A stretch of 10,024 nt of DNA from an uncultured Oscillospiraceae bacterium. Its GTDB lineage: Bacteria; Bacillota; Clostridia; Oscillospirales; Oscillospiraceae. Below the pieces are notes generated by a model, which did not search any database, was not told the DNA's origin, and was given only the letters and a program-made list of their open reading frames with translations. The stretch covers positions 1 to 10,024 of the forward strand of contig CAJUQS010000147.1 in NCBI GenBank assembly GCA_910588365.1, in the 5' to 3' direction. This document shows positions 1-9,585 of this stretch, one piece after another (position 1 is the stretch's first letter; each line of letters begins with the position of its first letter). A program made the position numbers and the translations under genes.

Positions 1-19
1 GAGCGCCTGTGCAGAATAA

Positions 20-110
20 TCGTGCATGACCCCTCCGTGAAGCGCCGCATGGCGGCGCTTTCAGCGCTAAGCCCGCCCCAGGCGGGCCCACGGATGGGGT
101 CATTGCACGA
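20..110. repeat. Branched inverted-repeat structure (three-way junction)
   Basis: An outer stem pairs 20-39 with 89-110 (TCGTGCA/TGCACGA, then TGACCCC/GGGGTCA, then TCCGTG/CACGGA, with single-base bulges). It encloses two further perfect hairpins: AAGCGCCGC/GCGGCGCTT (40-48 with 52-60, three-base loop) and GCCCGCC/GGCGGGC (71-77 with 81-87, loop CCA). The whole folds as a T-shaped three-way junction on either strand. It lies downstream of clpB but has no T-tract on the minus strand, so it is not a standard terminator. It could be a REP/BIME-like repeat, a mobile-element remnant or a structured RNA; I do not recognise the family. The gene-free stretch 1-192 contains nothing else I can support. 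Confidence 0.6.
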
Positions 111-192
111 TATGGATTGCTGCGGCTTTTTGCCTTGCAGGGCAAAAAATCTATCTCGCCAATCCGCACATGCTGAGATATTAAACAGGCTC

Positions 193-2787
<2,595 letters not shown>

Positions 2788-2803
2788 GGTACAGTGCCTC
2801 CTC

Positions 2804-2863
2804 ATTCTTTTCTTTGAAAAGAAAAGAATCAAAAGAAACTTTTTGCGCAAAACTCCGTTTTGC
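2804..2863 (-). repeat. Two-hairpin leader element, copy 1 (before clpB)
   Basis: Hairpin A has 12-base perfect arms ATTCTTTTCTTT / AAAGAAAAGAAT (2804-2815, 2818-2829). Hairpin B is a 7-bp stem GCAAAAC/GTTTTGC (2847-2853, 2857-2863) with loop TCC, which reads GGA in the clpB transcript. The linker reads CAAAAGAAACTTTTTGC. In the direction of clpB the order is B, linker, A, then the ribosome site GAGGAGG and the ATG. Near-identical copies lie at 3074-3137 and 6086-6147. Function is unknown; a 5'-UTR regulatory element or an interspersed repeat family are both possible. Confidence 0.75.
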
Positions 2864-2960
2864 TTATCCTTTCATCAGGGCGGAGTTCTATGCGCCGCAG
2901 GTTCTTTTTTCTTTTCGAGAGTGATTGTACACCTGTTCCCGAAAAAAGTAAAGAGGAAAA

Positions 2961-2987
2961 TTAGCACTCTCGTGTCAAGAGTGCTAA
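2961..2987. promoter_or_regulatory. CIRCE element (HrcA operator)
   Basis: TTAGCACTC (2961-2969), nine bases, GAGTGCTAA (2979-2987) is an exact match to the CIRCE consensus bound by the heat-shock repressor HrcA. It lies about 175 bases before the clpB start and is the likely operator for that gene. On the minus strand the spacer contains TTGACA (2973-2978), but I find no convincing -10 at 17 bases, so the clpB promoter itself is unresolved. The element also lies 30 bases upstream of the divergent plus-strand promoter. Confidence 0.95.
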
Positions 2988-3016
2988 CAAACTGTGAATT
3001 CCGTGTGAATTTTTAC

Positions 3017-3045
3017 TTGACAGATGTCGAATAATCCTGTATGCT
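3017..3045 (+). promoter_or_regulatory. Sigma-A promoter for the secreted-protein gene
   Basis: A perfect -35 TTGACA (3017-3022), a 17-base spacer and a -10 TATGCT (3040-3045) face the gene at 3160. Transcription should start near 3052, giving a leader of about 108 bases that carries the two-hairpin element at 3074-3137. Confidence 0.8.
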
Positions 3046-3060
3046 ATGTTACAGATGTAA
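3019..3060. promoter_or_regulatory. Pair of cop-box/BlaI-like operator dyads
   Basis: Two dyads share the core ACAGATGT: GACAGATGTC (3019-3028), overlapping the -35, and TTACAGATGTAA (3049-3060), covering the predicted start site. The second fits TACAnnTGTA, the operator of the CopY/BlaI/MecI winged-helix repressors. Their centres are 31 bases apart, close to three helical turns, so two dimers would sit on the same face and cover the promoter. No such repressor gene lies in the window, so the assignment rests on sequence match alone. Confidence 0.55.
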
Positions 3061-3073
3061 TATCACTTCATAA

Positions 3074-3137
3074 GCAAAGCGGAGCTTTGCGCAAAAAGTT
3101 TCTTTTTTGATTCTTTTTTCTTTCAAGAAAAAAGAAT
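3074..3137 (+). repeat. Two-hairpin leader element, copy 2 (before the secreted-protein gene)
   Basis: Hairpin B is GCAAAGC/GCTTTGC (3074-3080, 3084-3090) with loop GGA. Hairpin A has 13-base arms ATTCTTTTTTCTT / AAGAAAAAAGAAT (3110-3122, 3125-3137). The gene is on the plus strand and the element is inverted relative to copies 1 and 3, so it keeps the same orientation towards its gene. Relative to copy 1 the stem of B changes A-T to G-C on both sides, a compensatory change that supports folding as RNA. Confidence 0.75.
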
Positions 3138-3159
3138 GGCCACCAAAAGGAGGTACATT

Positions 3160-3639
3160 ATGAAAAGATTGCGCGGACTGTTGTGCGTTCTGCTGGCGCT
3201 GTGCCTGCTGCCGGTTCAGGCCAGGGCCGCGCCGGCGGCGTGGGCCGAAGCGGATGTTGAAAGAGCGGACAGACTGGGCCTCATCCCCGCGGAGTGCTCC
3301 TTCAACTACCAGCGGGACGTCACCCGGGAGCAGATCGCCGCCATCCTCTGCCGGGCGGAGGTGACCGGGGAGCAGCTGGATGAGCTGATTGCGGCCTACA
3401 ACCGGGCCTGCCTGACCTCCTCCCGGTATGACCCGGACCCGGGGGACACCGTGAGAAGCTTCTCACGCTGGATCACCCTCCACATGGCGGACGGTTCCGA
3501 ATTCCCCCTGTGCCACCGGGGCAAGGGTGAGGTCCGGGTCTGGGGCGAGGGTGAGGGAAACATGATTCTGCGCTCCCTGGAGCTCTATGAACTGCTGGAG
3601 GAGATTGTCTGCCCGCCGGACGACCCGGCCGGTTCGTGA
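3160..3639 (+). CDS. Small secreted protein with SLH-like N-terminal segment, function unknown
   Basis: I do not recognise a named family. The 159-residue product starts with a clear signal peptide: basic MKRLRG, a hydrophobic core at about 7-19, and an AxA cleavage site after ARA (21-23). The lipobox is poor (LALC), so it is probably released rather than lipidated. Residues 27-64 resemble one S-layer-homology repeat (WAEADVERADRLGLIP followed by DVTREQIAAIL); one repeat alone would not be expected to anchor it strongly. Residues 100-150 (FSRWITLHMADGSEF onward) look like a compact alpha/beta domain. The mature part has five cysteines (46, 64, 84, 118, 151). The start at 3160 has AAAAGGAGG six bases upstream; the in-frame ATG at 3136 lies inside the leader hairpin. 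It is a single-gene unit with a strong promoter overlapped by CopY/BlaI-like dyads and a terminator just downstream. Confidence 0.8.
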   Translation: MKRLRGLLCVLLALCLLPVQARAAPAAWAEADVERADRLGLIPAECSFNYQRDVTREQIAAILCRAEVTGEQLDELIAAYNRACLTSSRYDPDPGDTVRSFSRWITLHMADGSEFPLCHRGKGEVRVWGEGEGNMILRSLELYELLEEIVCPPDDPAGS

Positions 3640-3651
3640 AATAGACGCGCC

Positions 3652-3687
3652 AAAAAGCCGGCACAGCGAGAAGCTGTGCCGGCTTTT
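3652..3687. terminator. Bidirectional intrinsic terminator
   Basis: An 11-bp perfect GC-rich stem GCCGGCACAGC/GCTGTGCCGGC (3657-3667, 3673-3683) with loop GAGAA is followed by TTTT on the plus strand and by TTTTT on the minus strand. It lies between the convergent secreted-protein gene and metK and serves both. Confidence 0.92.
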
Positions 3688-3711
3688 GCGTATGTGTGCA
3701 GGCGCGGGGGA

Positions 3712-4869
<1,158 letters not shown>

Positions 4870-4913
4870 AAAATTTTCTCCTTTATGTATTCCTTTTTCA
4901 CTGGAGCTGGTGC

Positions 4914-4946
4914 AAAACGAGAAAAGCACGCCCGGCGGCGTGCTTT
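4914..4946 (-). terminator. Riboswitch-controlled terminator before metK
   Basis: Read on the minus strand, AAAGCACGCC and GGCGTGCTTT form a strong stem (GCACGCC/GGCGTGC, 4926-4932 with 4937-4943) followed by TTTTCTCGTTTT. The alternative fold is visible: GAGGAAAGC from the 3' side of aptamer helix P1 (plus-strand 4957-4965) can pair with GCTTTTCTC of the terminator (4919-4927) over nine base pairs with one G-U. Terminator and antiterminator are therefore mutually exclusive. Confidence 0.9.
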
Positions 4947-4961
4947 GAAAGTTTTCGCTTT

Positions 4962-5054
4962 CCTCATCTTGCGCTGACCGCCGGAATTGGCACCTTGCAG
5001 AGCGCAGGTTGCCGTGGCTTCATCGGGCCGTTCCCTCCGCCACTCTTGATAAGG
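4962..5054 (-). ncRNA. SAM-I (S-box) riboswitch aptamer
   Basis: The minus strand reads CTTATCAAGAG, GGAGGGA, GGCCC, GAAGCC, GGCAACC, AAGGTGCCAATTCC and AAGATGAGG in the order and spacing of the S-box consensus. Helix P1 closes as CCUUAUC (5054-5048) with GAUGAGG (4968-4962). When SAM binds, P1 is held and the downstream terminator forms, shutting off metK. Placement directly before the SAM synthase gene is the classic arrangement. Confidence 0.96.
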
Positions 5055-5089
5055 TATTCACTTTTGCTTGCTGGCTGGAGTATGGGCTT

Positions 5090-5118
5090 ATTATACGGCG
5101 CGGAGGGGGTCTTGTCAA
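5090..5118 (-). promoter_or_regulatory. Consensus sigma-A promoter of metK
   Basis: On the minus strand TTGACA (5118-5113), a 17-base spacer and TATAAT (5095-5090) match the consensus at all twelve positions. The start site should be near 5083, about 29 bases before the riboswitch begins. Such a strong promoter fits a gene held in check by a terminating riboswitch. Confidence 0.93.
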
Positions 5119-5150
5119 CAGGAAATGTCAAAAAACAGTCCGCGGTACGC

Positions 5151-6056
5151 TCAAAATTCCCCGCTGGAACGGTCCTCCGCCGGGAAACGGAGCGTCACGG
5201 TCAGGACCTCGTCCTGACAGCGGGCGGTGAGGGAGCCCCCCATCCGCTCCGCCAGATTCCGGGCGATGGAGAGGCCCAGACCCGTGGCCCGACGGCCCGT
5301 CTCCACGGTGAAGTACCGGTCAAAGAGCCTCTCGGCCAGCACCGGCGTCATGCCCGGCGCGGAGTTGGAGAAGGTGAGAGTTCCGTCCCCGCGGAGGGAG
5401 ACCGTCAGATCCCCGGCGCTGTACTTCACCGCGTTGGAGAGGATGTTGTTCAGCACCCGGTTCAGCGCCCCGCCGTCCAGCCGCCGGACCACCGCCGTCT
5501 CCGGCAGGGAGACATCCGGCGCGATGCCCCGGGCGCGGAGGACGGCGTACCAGGCCGCCAGGGCCCCCTCCAGGGCCCGGTTGAGGCTGGTTTCCTCCGG
5601 TGCCGGGGATCGATCGGCGGCCAGGGCGACGGAGTCCTGGAAAAATTCCTCCATCAGCTGCTGGAGGTGCTCCGTCCGCTCCCGGATGAGCAGCAGATAC
5701 CGCCCGGCATTCTCGCTCTTCTCCTCGCCCTCCAGCAGGTCCAGATAGCCCCGGATGGCGGTGAGAGGGGTGCGCAGATCGTGGGACACGCCCGTGACCG
5801 CCTCCTTGAGGGCGCGGTCGCCCTGCTGGTGCCGCTGCCGCTCCTGCCGCAGCAGGCGCAGCTGGCCGTTGAGCCCGGCGGCCAGACGGCGCATGGCGGC
5901 ATCCCGGCTGGAGATGGACAGCAGGGTGTTGGTGTCCGTCTCCAGCCGCTCCTGGAGCCCCCGGCGGATCTCCTCCGCTGAGCGGCGCAGGAGCAGGATT
6001 TTCCACGCCAGGAGCAGGACCGTCAAGGCCAGGACGGCGCAGAGTACGTACACCAT
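5151..6056 (-). CDS. Sensor histidine kinase with one N-terminal membrane segment
   Basis: This 301-residue membrane kinase should autophosphorylate and pass phosphate to an OmpR-type regulator. A single transmembrane segment (about 2-24) leads through a coiled linker (about 25-80) straight into the HisKA domain, with H-box VSHDLRTPLTAIRGY (phospho-site H92), then HATPase_c with the N-box LNNILSNAVKYS (202-213) and the G2 box TGLGLSIARNLAERMGG (258-274). The usual DNGxGI box reads NSAPGM (231-236), Asp changed to Asn, a variation I associate with kinases of peptide-antibiotic ABC operons. There is no extracellular sensor domain, so the transporter may do the sensing. Start at 6056 is chosen because the frame to 6116 runs into hairpin sequence; the ribosome site GGGGGTG is weak. 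It is the last gene of the ABC operon, 106 bases after the third permease. No response-regulator gene is in the window. Confidence 0.9.
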   Translation of the reverse strand: MVYVLCAVLALTVLLLAWKILLLRRSAEEIRRGLQERLETDTNTLLSISSRDAAMRRLAAGLNGQLRLLRQERQRHQQGDRALKEAVTGVSHDLRTPLTAIRGYLDLLEGEEKSENAGRYLLLIRERTEHLQQLMEEFFQDSVALAADRSPAPEETSLNRALEGALAAWYAVLRARGIAPDVSLPETAVVRRLDGGALNRVLNNILSNAVKYSAGDLTVSLRGDGTLTFSNSAPGMTPVLAERLFDRYFTVETGRRATGLGLSIARNLAERMGGSLTARCQDEVLTVTLRFPAEDRSSGEF

Positions 6057-6085
6057 GAAAACACCCCCGCTTTCTGTCGGTATCC

Positions 6086-6147
6086 ATTCTTTTCTTTTGA
6101 AAAAGAAAAGAATCAAAAGAAAACTTTGCGCGAAACTCCCTTTCGCG
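6086..6147 (-). repeat. Two-hairpin leader element, copy 3 (between permease and kinase)
   Basis: Hairpin A has 13-base arms ATTCTTTTCTTTT / AAAAGAAAAGAAT (6086-6098, 6101-6113). Hairpin B is CGCGAAA/TTTCGCG (6129-6135, 6141-6147) with loop CTCCC, reading GGGAG in the kinase transcript. It occupies most of the 106-base gap inside the operon, with A nearest the kinase start as in the other copies. The B stem differs in sequence from copies 1 and 2 yet stays paired. Confidence 0.75.
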
Positions 6148-6162
6148 TTATTTGGATGGTGA

Positions 6163-7005
6163 TTATTTCAGATCCTTGCGCCGGAACAGCGCCAGCCCGA
6201 TGCCGGTGCTGGCCGCAATCGTCCCCAGGCTCACCGCCGGCAGACGCCAGGGACGGGCCTCCGCCGTTGCCAGCAGCTGCACCGCCTGACAGCCGGGGAG
6301 GTCGTAGAGGAGCTGGAAGACGGTCCGCTTCACCCCCTGGACGTAAGACGGGTTCGGCATGGCCTCCCGCACCAGGATCCGGCCGTTTTCGATGTACTCC
6401 TGTGCCGGGATCACGGCGGGCTCCGTCAGGCGGGAGTTGAAGTAGATCCCCAGAAACAGGAGAAAATAGGCCAGAAAAATACAGATAATCGCCACCACCG
6501 CCTTGTTCTGGTTCAGCATGGCGATCATGGTGAACACGGCGCACAGGGCGGCGGTCATCAGGAAGGCGCAGAGGGTGAACCAGAGAAGGGACGCCCCGCT
6601 CATGACAAAGGGCCCCAGAAGCGGAATCCCCACCGCCGTCATGGGCAGGATGTAGCTCAGGCAGGCCAGCACGCCGGCCGCGGAGCAGACCATGAGATTG
6701 GCGAGATAGACGGACGCCCGGGCGTGGCCCACGGCCAGCTTGTTGCGGATGACGCCGTCGCTGTACTCCGCGCCTACAAAGAGACTGCAAAAGGCGGAGA
6801 GGACCACCCCGGACAGCAGGACGAAGATCATGTACCGGTTGTCCAGAATGCCCTCCACACCGAAGGCCACGGCCTGGCTCCCGGCGGCCAGCTCGAACAC
6901 GCCGATGGCGAACATGACCGCCGCGGCCGTCCAGAAGGAGGCACTGCGCCAGAGGCGGGAGAAGTTGGCACGCAGCAGAAGGTTGACACGCAAACTGTTG
7001 TTCAT
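6163..7005 (-). CDS. ABC-2 type permease, third of three (LanE/LanG/BcrB-like)
   Basis: A 280-residue membrane protein with about six hydrophobic segments (near 25-41, 58-78, 100-122, 140-163, 168-188, 256-274). It carries a cytoplasmic-loop motif GAEYSDGVIRNKLAVGH (78-94) and ends in FRRKDLK. Both features recur in the two preceding permeases, as does the loop NPSY...RTVFQLLYDLPGCQAVQ (218-243), so the three genes arose by duplication. It should form part of the membrane channel driven by the upstream ATPase. The start ATG at 7005 shares one base with the TGA of the preceding gene (TGATG), with AAGGA upstream, indicating translational coupling; the longer frame to 7437 only reads through that gene in another frame. 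The substrate is not shown by the sequence; antimicrobial-peptide export or immunity is inferred from context. Confidence 0.88.
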   Translation of the reverse strand: MNNSLRVNLLLRANFSRLWRSASFWTAAAVMFAIGVFELAAGSQAVAFGVEGILDNRYMIFVLLSGVVLSAFCSLFVGAEYSDGVIRNKLAVGHARASVYLANLMVCSAAGVLACLSYILPMTAVGIPLLGPFVMSGASLLWFTLCAFLMTAALCAVFTMIAMLNQNKAVVAIICIFLAYFLLFLGIYFNSRLTEPAVIPAQEYIENGRILVREAMPNPSYVQGVKRTVFQLLYDLPGCQAVQLLATAEARPWRLPAVSLGTIAASTGIGLALFRRKDLK

Positions 7006-7814
7006 CACTTCAGATCCTTTCTCCGGAACAGGACCAGCCCCGCCCCCGTCACGGCGGCGGCGACGGCCAGGCTCAGCAGGGGCAGCCGCCACAGGTTCGG
7101 CGTGTCCAGGCGGCTGATCTGTAGATACTGTCCCGTGGGCAGGGTATCCAGGGCCAGCTGCCAGAAGGCCGTGCGGCCCTCCAGGTTGAGCGCCTCGGGG
7201 TGCCGGGCCAGATACTCCAGCTCGTGGAACCCGAAGGAGCACGCGCCCGCCGCCGCCAGCACCAGCAGCAGCCCGGCGATGGAGGCGGAGGTCCTGCTGC
7301 CCAGCAGCGTCACCGCCAGCTTCACCGCCGCCGCCCAGGCCGCCCGGGCCAGCAGGCCAACGGCCACCCAGGCCAGCAGCTGTCCCGGGGAGACCCGCAG
7401 CAGCGTTCCGGCCATGCCCAGCACCGGGTAGGCGCACAGCGCCCCGGCCAGCAGCAGGTACAGCACGTCCAGCCCCACGGCGGCGATGACGCAGGTGAGC
7501 AGGTCCGACAGGTAGATCCCGGTGCGGGTGTGACCCACGATGAGCTTGTTGCGCAAGGTCCCGTCGCTGTATTCCGCGCCCAGGTGGAGGCTCAGCAGGG
7601 GCGCGGCGATGAGGGAGGGGACGGGCAGGTAGCCCATGAGGCCGAACCCGGCGGTGAGGACGGATTCCAGGGTGTAATTCCCGGTCCCTGTGGCGTAGTG
7701 GTCCCAGCAGACCAGTACCACCAGGGCTGTGTAGGCCAGCTCCGCCAGCACGGCCAGCAGAAAGATCCGGCTTCGCACCAGCCGCGAGAGGCCGGCATGG
7801 AGCAGATTTCCCAT
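7005..7814 (-). CDS. ABC-2 type permease, second of three
   Basis: A 269-residue protein with about six membrane segments (near 17-36, 57-79, 104-126, 144-170, 177-195, 244-262). It has the shared loop motif GAEYSDGTLRNKLIVGHTR (79-97), the outer-loop pattern HPEALNLEGRTAFWQL...LPTGQYLQ (205-232) and the tail FRRKDLK. It is the most diverged of the three permeases and unusually rich in Ala and Leu. ATG at 7814 is preferred over the GTG at 7820 because AGGAGG lies five bases before the ATG but directly abuts the GTG. It starts nine bases after the stop of the first permease, just beyond a strong hairpin, and its stop overlaps the next start by one base. Expected role: membrane subunit paired with the ATPase at 8638-9552. 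Confidence 0.88.
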   Translation of the reverse strand: MGNLLHAGLSRLVRSRIFLLAVLAELAYTALVVLVCWDHYATGTGNYTLESVLTAGFGLMGYLPVPSLIAAPLLSLHLGAEYSDGTLRNKLIVGHTRTGIYLSDLLTCVIAAVGLDVLYLLLAGALCAYPVLGMAGTLLRVSPGQLLAWVAVGLLARAAWAAAVKLAVTLLGSRTSASIAGLLLVLAAAGACSFGFHELEYLARHPEALNLEGRTAFWQLALDTLPTGQYLQISRLDTPNLWRLPLLSLAVAAAVTGAGLVLFRRKDLK

Positions 7815-7823
7815 GCGCACCTC

Positions 7824-8645
7824 CTATTTCAGGTCCTTGCGCTCAAAGAGCGCAAGGCCGCCCAGGGTGAACACCGCCGTCACGCCCAGATCGCACAGCA
7901 GCGCCCGCAGGGGGCTGAACACCTCCAGGTTCTGCACCTGAATCGCCTGTCCGGCGGGGATGAGGTCCCGGAGGAACTCATAAAACGTCCGCAGCGCCCC
8001 GGAGATGTAGCGGGGATTGGGCTCCATGCTGATTGTCTGCATCCCGTCCACGGTCATAACGATGCCGCTGGTAAACTCCGGCTCGGAGAGGATGTTTTCG
8101 ACCGAGGAGGCTCCCAGCAGCAGGGCAAACCAGGTCAGCACCACGATGACTGTGGCGGTCCGCCTGCTGAGGAGCATCCCCAGGAAGGTGAAGATGGCGG
8201 CAAAGGCCGCGGTGGAGCCCACGGCGATGAGGACATGGAACGCCAGCCCCCCAAGGCCGAATCCCCAGGGCCCGAGCATCGGGATACCGGCGCACCCGCC
8301 GATAAGCCATGCGGCGATAAAGAGCAGGGACGCGGTCAGGACCGTAAGAAAGTGGGCCAGATACACAGCACGGCGGGTGCGGCCCACGGCCAGCTTGTTG
8401 CGGATAGTGCCCTCGCTGTACTCTGTGTTCAGAAACATGGCGGCAAACATGGCGGTAAAGAACCCCAGCGACATCACCATGTTAAAATAATACGCTTCCA
8501 GCTTAGTCTCAAACCCCAGCAGGAGGGCCTCCCGGCACCAGAAGAACACAAACACAGCGGAGCAGGCCAGCACCGTACCGAGGCACACCCAGAACATCTG
8601 GTCCCGGCGCATCCGGTAGAAATTGGCCCGCAGGAGGTTACTCAT
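7824..8645 (-). CDS. ABC-2 type permease, first of three
   Basis: A 273-residue protein with about six membrane segments (near 17-36, 54-72, 97-117, 130-158, 163-180, 247-266). It shows NTEYSEGTIRNKLAVGRTR (73-91), the outer-loop pattern NPRYISGALRTFYEFLRDLIPAGQAIQ (210-236) and the tail FERKDLK. These match the BcrB/LanE/LanG class of integral permeases that move peptide antibiotics away from the membrane. ATG at 8645 overlaps the ATPase stop by eight bases (ATGAGTAA), a coupling typical of ATPase/permease pairs; a GTG at 8654 is possible but its spacing to the G-rich ribosome site is worse. It probably forms the primary complex with the ATPase, and the two later permeases either replace it or add to it. 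Confidence 0.9.
   Translation of the reverse strand: MSNLLRANFYRMRRDQMFWVCLGTVLACSAVFVFFWCREALLLGFETKLEAYYFNMVMSLGFFTAMFAAMFLNTEYSEGTIRNKLAVGRTRRAVYLAHFLTVLTASLLFIAAWLIGGCAGIPMLGPWGFGLGGLAFHVLIAVGSTAAFAAIFTFLGMLLSRRTATVIVVLTWFALLLGASSVENILSEPEFTSGIVMTVDGMQTISMEPNPRYISGALRTFYEFLRDLIPAGQAIQVQNLEVFSPLRALLCDLGVTAVFTLGGLALFERKDLK
7835..7857 (-). other. Perfect hairpin at the permease-1/permease-2 junction
   Basis: A 10-bp perfect stem CCTTGCGCTC/GAGCGCAAGG with a three-base loop (7835-7844, 7848-7857) lies within the last codons of the first permease, about 20 bases before the start of the second. It may stabilise the upstream message or tune translation of the second permease. There is no T-tract, so it is not a terminator. 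Neither sister permease gene has an equally strong stem at its end. Confidence 0.5.
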
Positions 8646-9552
8646 CGACGGCACCCCCCACCAGATTCATGTAGTAGCTCTCCAGGCTCTCGTCGTGCTC
8701 GCGGATGTTTTTGATCTCGCACCCGGCGGCGTGGAGGGCCAGGGTCAGCTCGGTGACGGAGGGGGCGCCGTAGACGTCCGCCTCCGTATCGCTGCGGATG
8801 GAGTACTCCAGGCCCATTTTGTCCAGGGCGGCGGTGAGGGGGCGGGCGTCGCTGACGGTGAGGCGCAGGCACTTGCGGCAGCTGGCCTCCAGGTCCTTGG
8901 CACTGATCTCCCTCACCATGCGGCCGCCGTCAATGAAGCCGTAGTGGGTGGCCAGGCGGCTCAGCTCATCCAGGATGTGGCTGGAGATGAGCACGGTGAT
9001 CTGCCGCTCCCGGTTCAGCCGCAAAATGAGCTCCCGGATCTCCACGATGCCCTGGGGGTCCAGGCCGTTGGCGGGCTCGTCGAGGATGAGGAAGTCCGGG
9101 TCCCCGGCCAGGGCCACGGCGATGCCCAGCCGCTGGCGCATACCCAGGGAGAAGTCCCGGGCCTTCTTCCTGCCGGTGTTTTGCAGCCGTACCAGCTCCA
9201 GCAGCTCCCCCACGCCCTCGCAGGAGGGCAGGCCCAGAATCTGATACTGCTGCTTCAGGTTCTCCTCCGCCGTCATGGACAGGTAGATGGAGGGAGTCTC
9301 CACCACGGCCCCCATGCGGCGGCGGGCTTTTGTGATCTCCCGGCCGGTATTGGGGCAGCCGTAGAGGGTGAAGGAGCCCTCTGTGGGGAGCTGCAGCCCG
9401 CAGATCAGGCGGATGAGGGTGGTTTTGCCCGCGCCGTTGCGGCCCACGAAGCCGTAGATGGCGCCCCTTTCCACGTTCATGGTCAGGCGGTCCAGGGCCT
9501 TTGTTGTTTTGTAGGTTTTGGTCAGGCTGTCTGTTTGCAGGACGTAGTCCAT
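8638..9552 (-). CDS. ABC transporter ATP-binding protein (BcrA/LanF-like)
   Basis: A 304-residue cytoplasmic ATPase that should power the three permeases encoded after it. It has Walker A GRNGAGKTT (37-45), a Q-loop region GLQLPTEGS (52-60), the signature FSLGMRQRLG (134-143) in place of LSGGQ as usual in the BcrA/NatA/LanF group, Walker B FLILDEP (154-160), D-loop GLDP (163-166) and the H-loop histidine H192. A C-terminal domain of about 90 residues follows, as in the antibiotic-peptide transporters of this group. The start at 9552 (MDYVLQTDSL) has AGGAGG seven bases upstream; the ATG at 9558 is only one base from that site, and longer frames run into the promoter. It is the first gene of a five-gene operon with three permeases and a histidine kinase, a layout that suggests self-immunity or resistance to peptide antibiotics. 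The substrate is inferred, not seen. Confidence 0.94.
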   Translation of the reverse strand: MDYVLQTDSLTKTYKTTKALDRLTMNVERGAIYGFVGRNGAGKTTLIRLICGLQLPTEGSFTLYGCPNTGREITKARRRMGAVVETPSIYLSMTAEENLKQQYQILGLPSCEGVGELLELVRLQNTGRKKARDFSLGMRQRLGIAVALAGDPDFLILDEPANGLDPQGIVEIRELILRLNRERQITVLISSHILDELSRLATHYGFIDGGRMVREISAKDLEASCRKCLRLTVSDARPLTAALDKMGLEYSIRSDTEADVYGAPSVTELTLALHAAGCEIKNIREHDESLESYYMNLVGGAVDE

Positions 9553-9585
9553 AGCCATGCCTCCTTTTTCTGATGGAATGGGGTG

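Noticed and set aside
126..150. TTTTTGCC/GGCAAAAA hairpin as a clpB terminator
   Set aside because: On both strands the T-run is in the 5' arm and the A-run in the 3' arm, so no U-tract follows the stem.
2880..2918. Possible fourth copy of the leader repeat in plus orientation
   Set aside because: GGAGTT, TGCGC and GTTCTTTT line up loosely with copy 2, but neither hairpin is intact. Too weak to annotate.
2973..2978. TTGACA inside the CIRCE spacer as the clpB -35
   Set aside because: At 17 bases downstream on the minus strand the hexamer is CTCTTT, a poor -10, so I do not call a promoter.
5125..5150. Terminator after the histidine kinase
   Set aside because: The candidate stem around CCGCGG is only about four base pairs with a bulge before TTTTTT, too weak to list as a feature.
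7200..8714. Long plus-strand frame opposite the permeases
   Set aside because: It is antisense to two intact permease genes, rich in Gln, Gly and His, with no domain signature.
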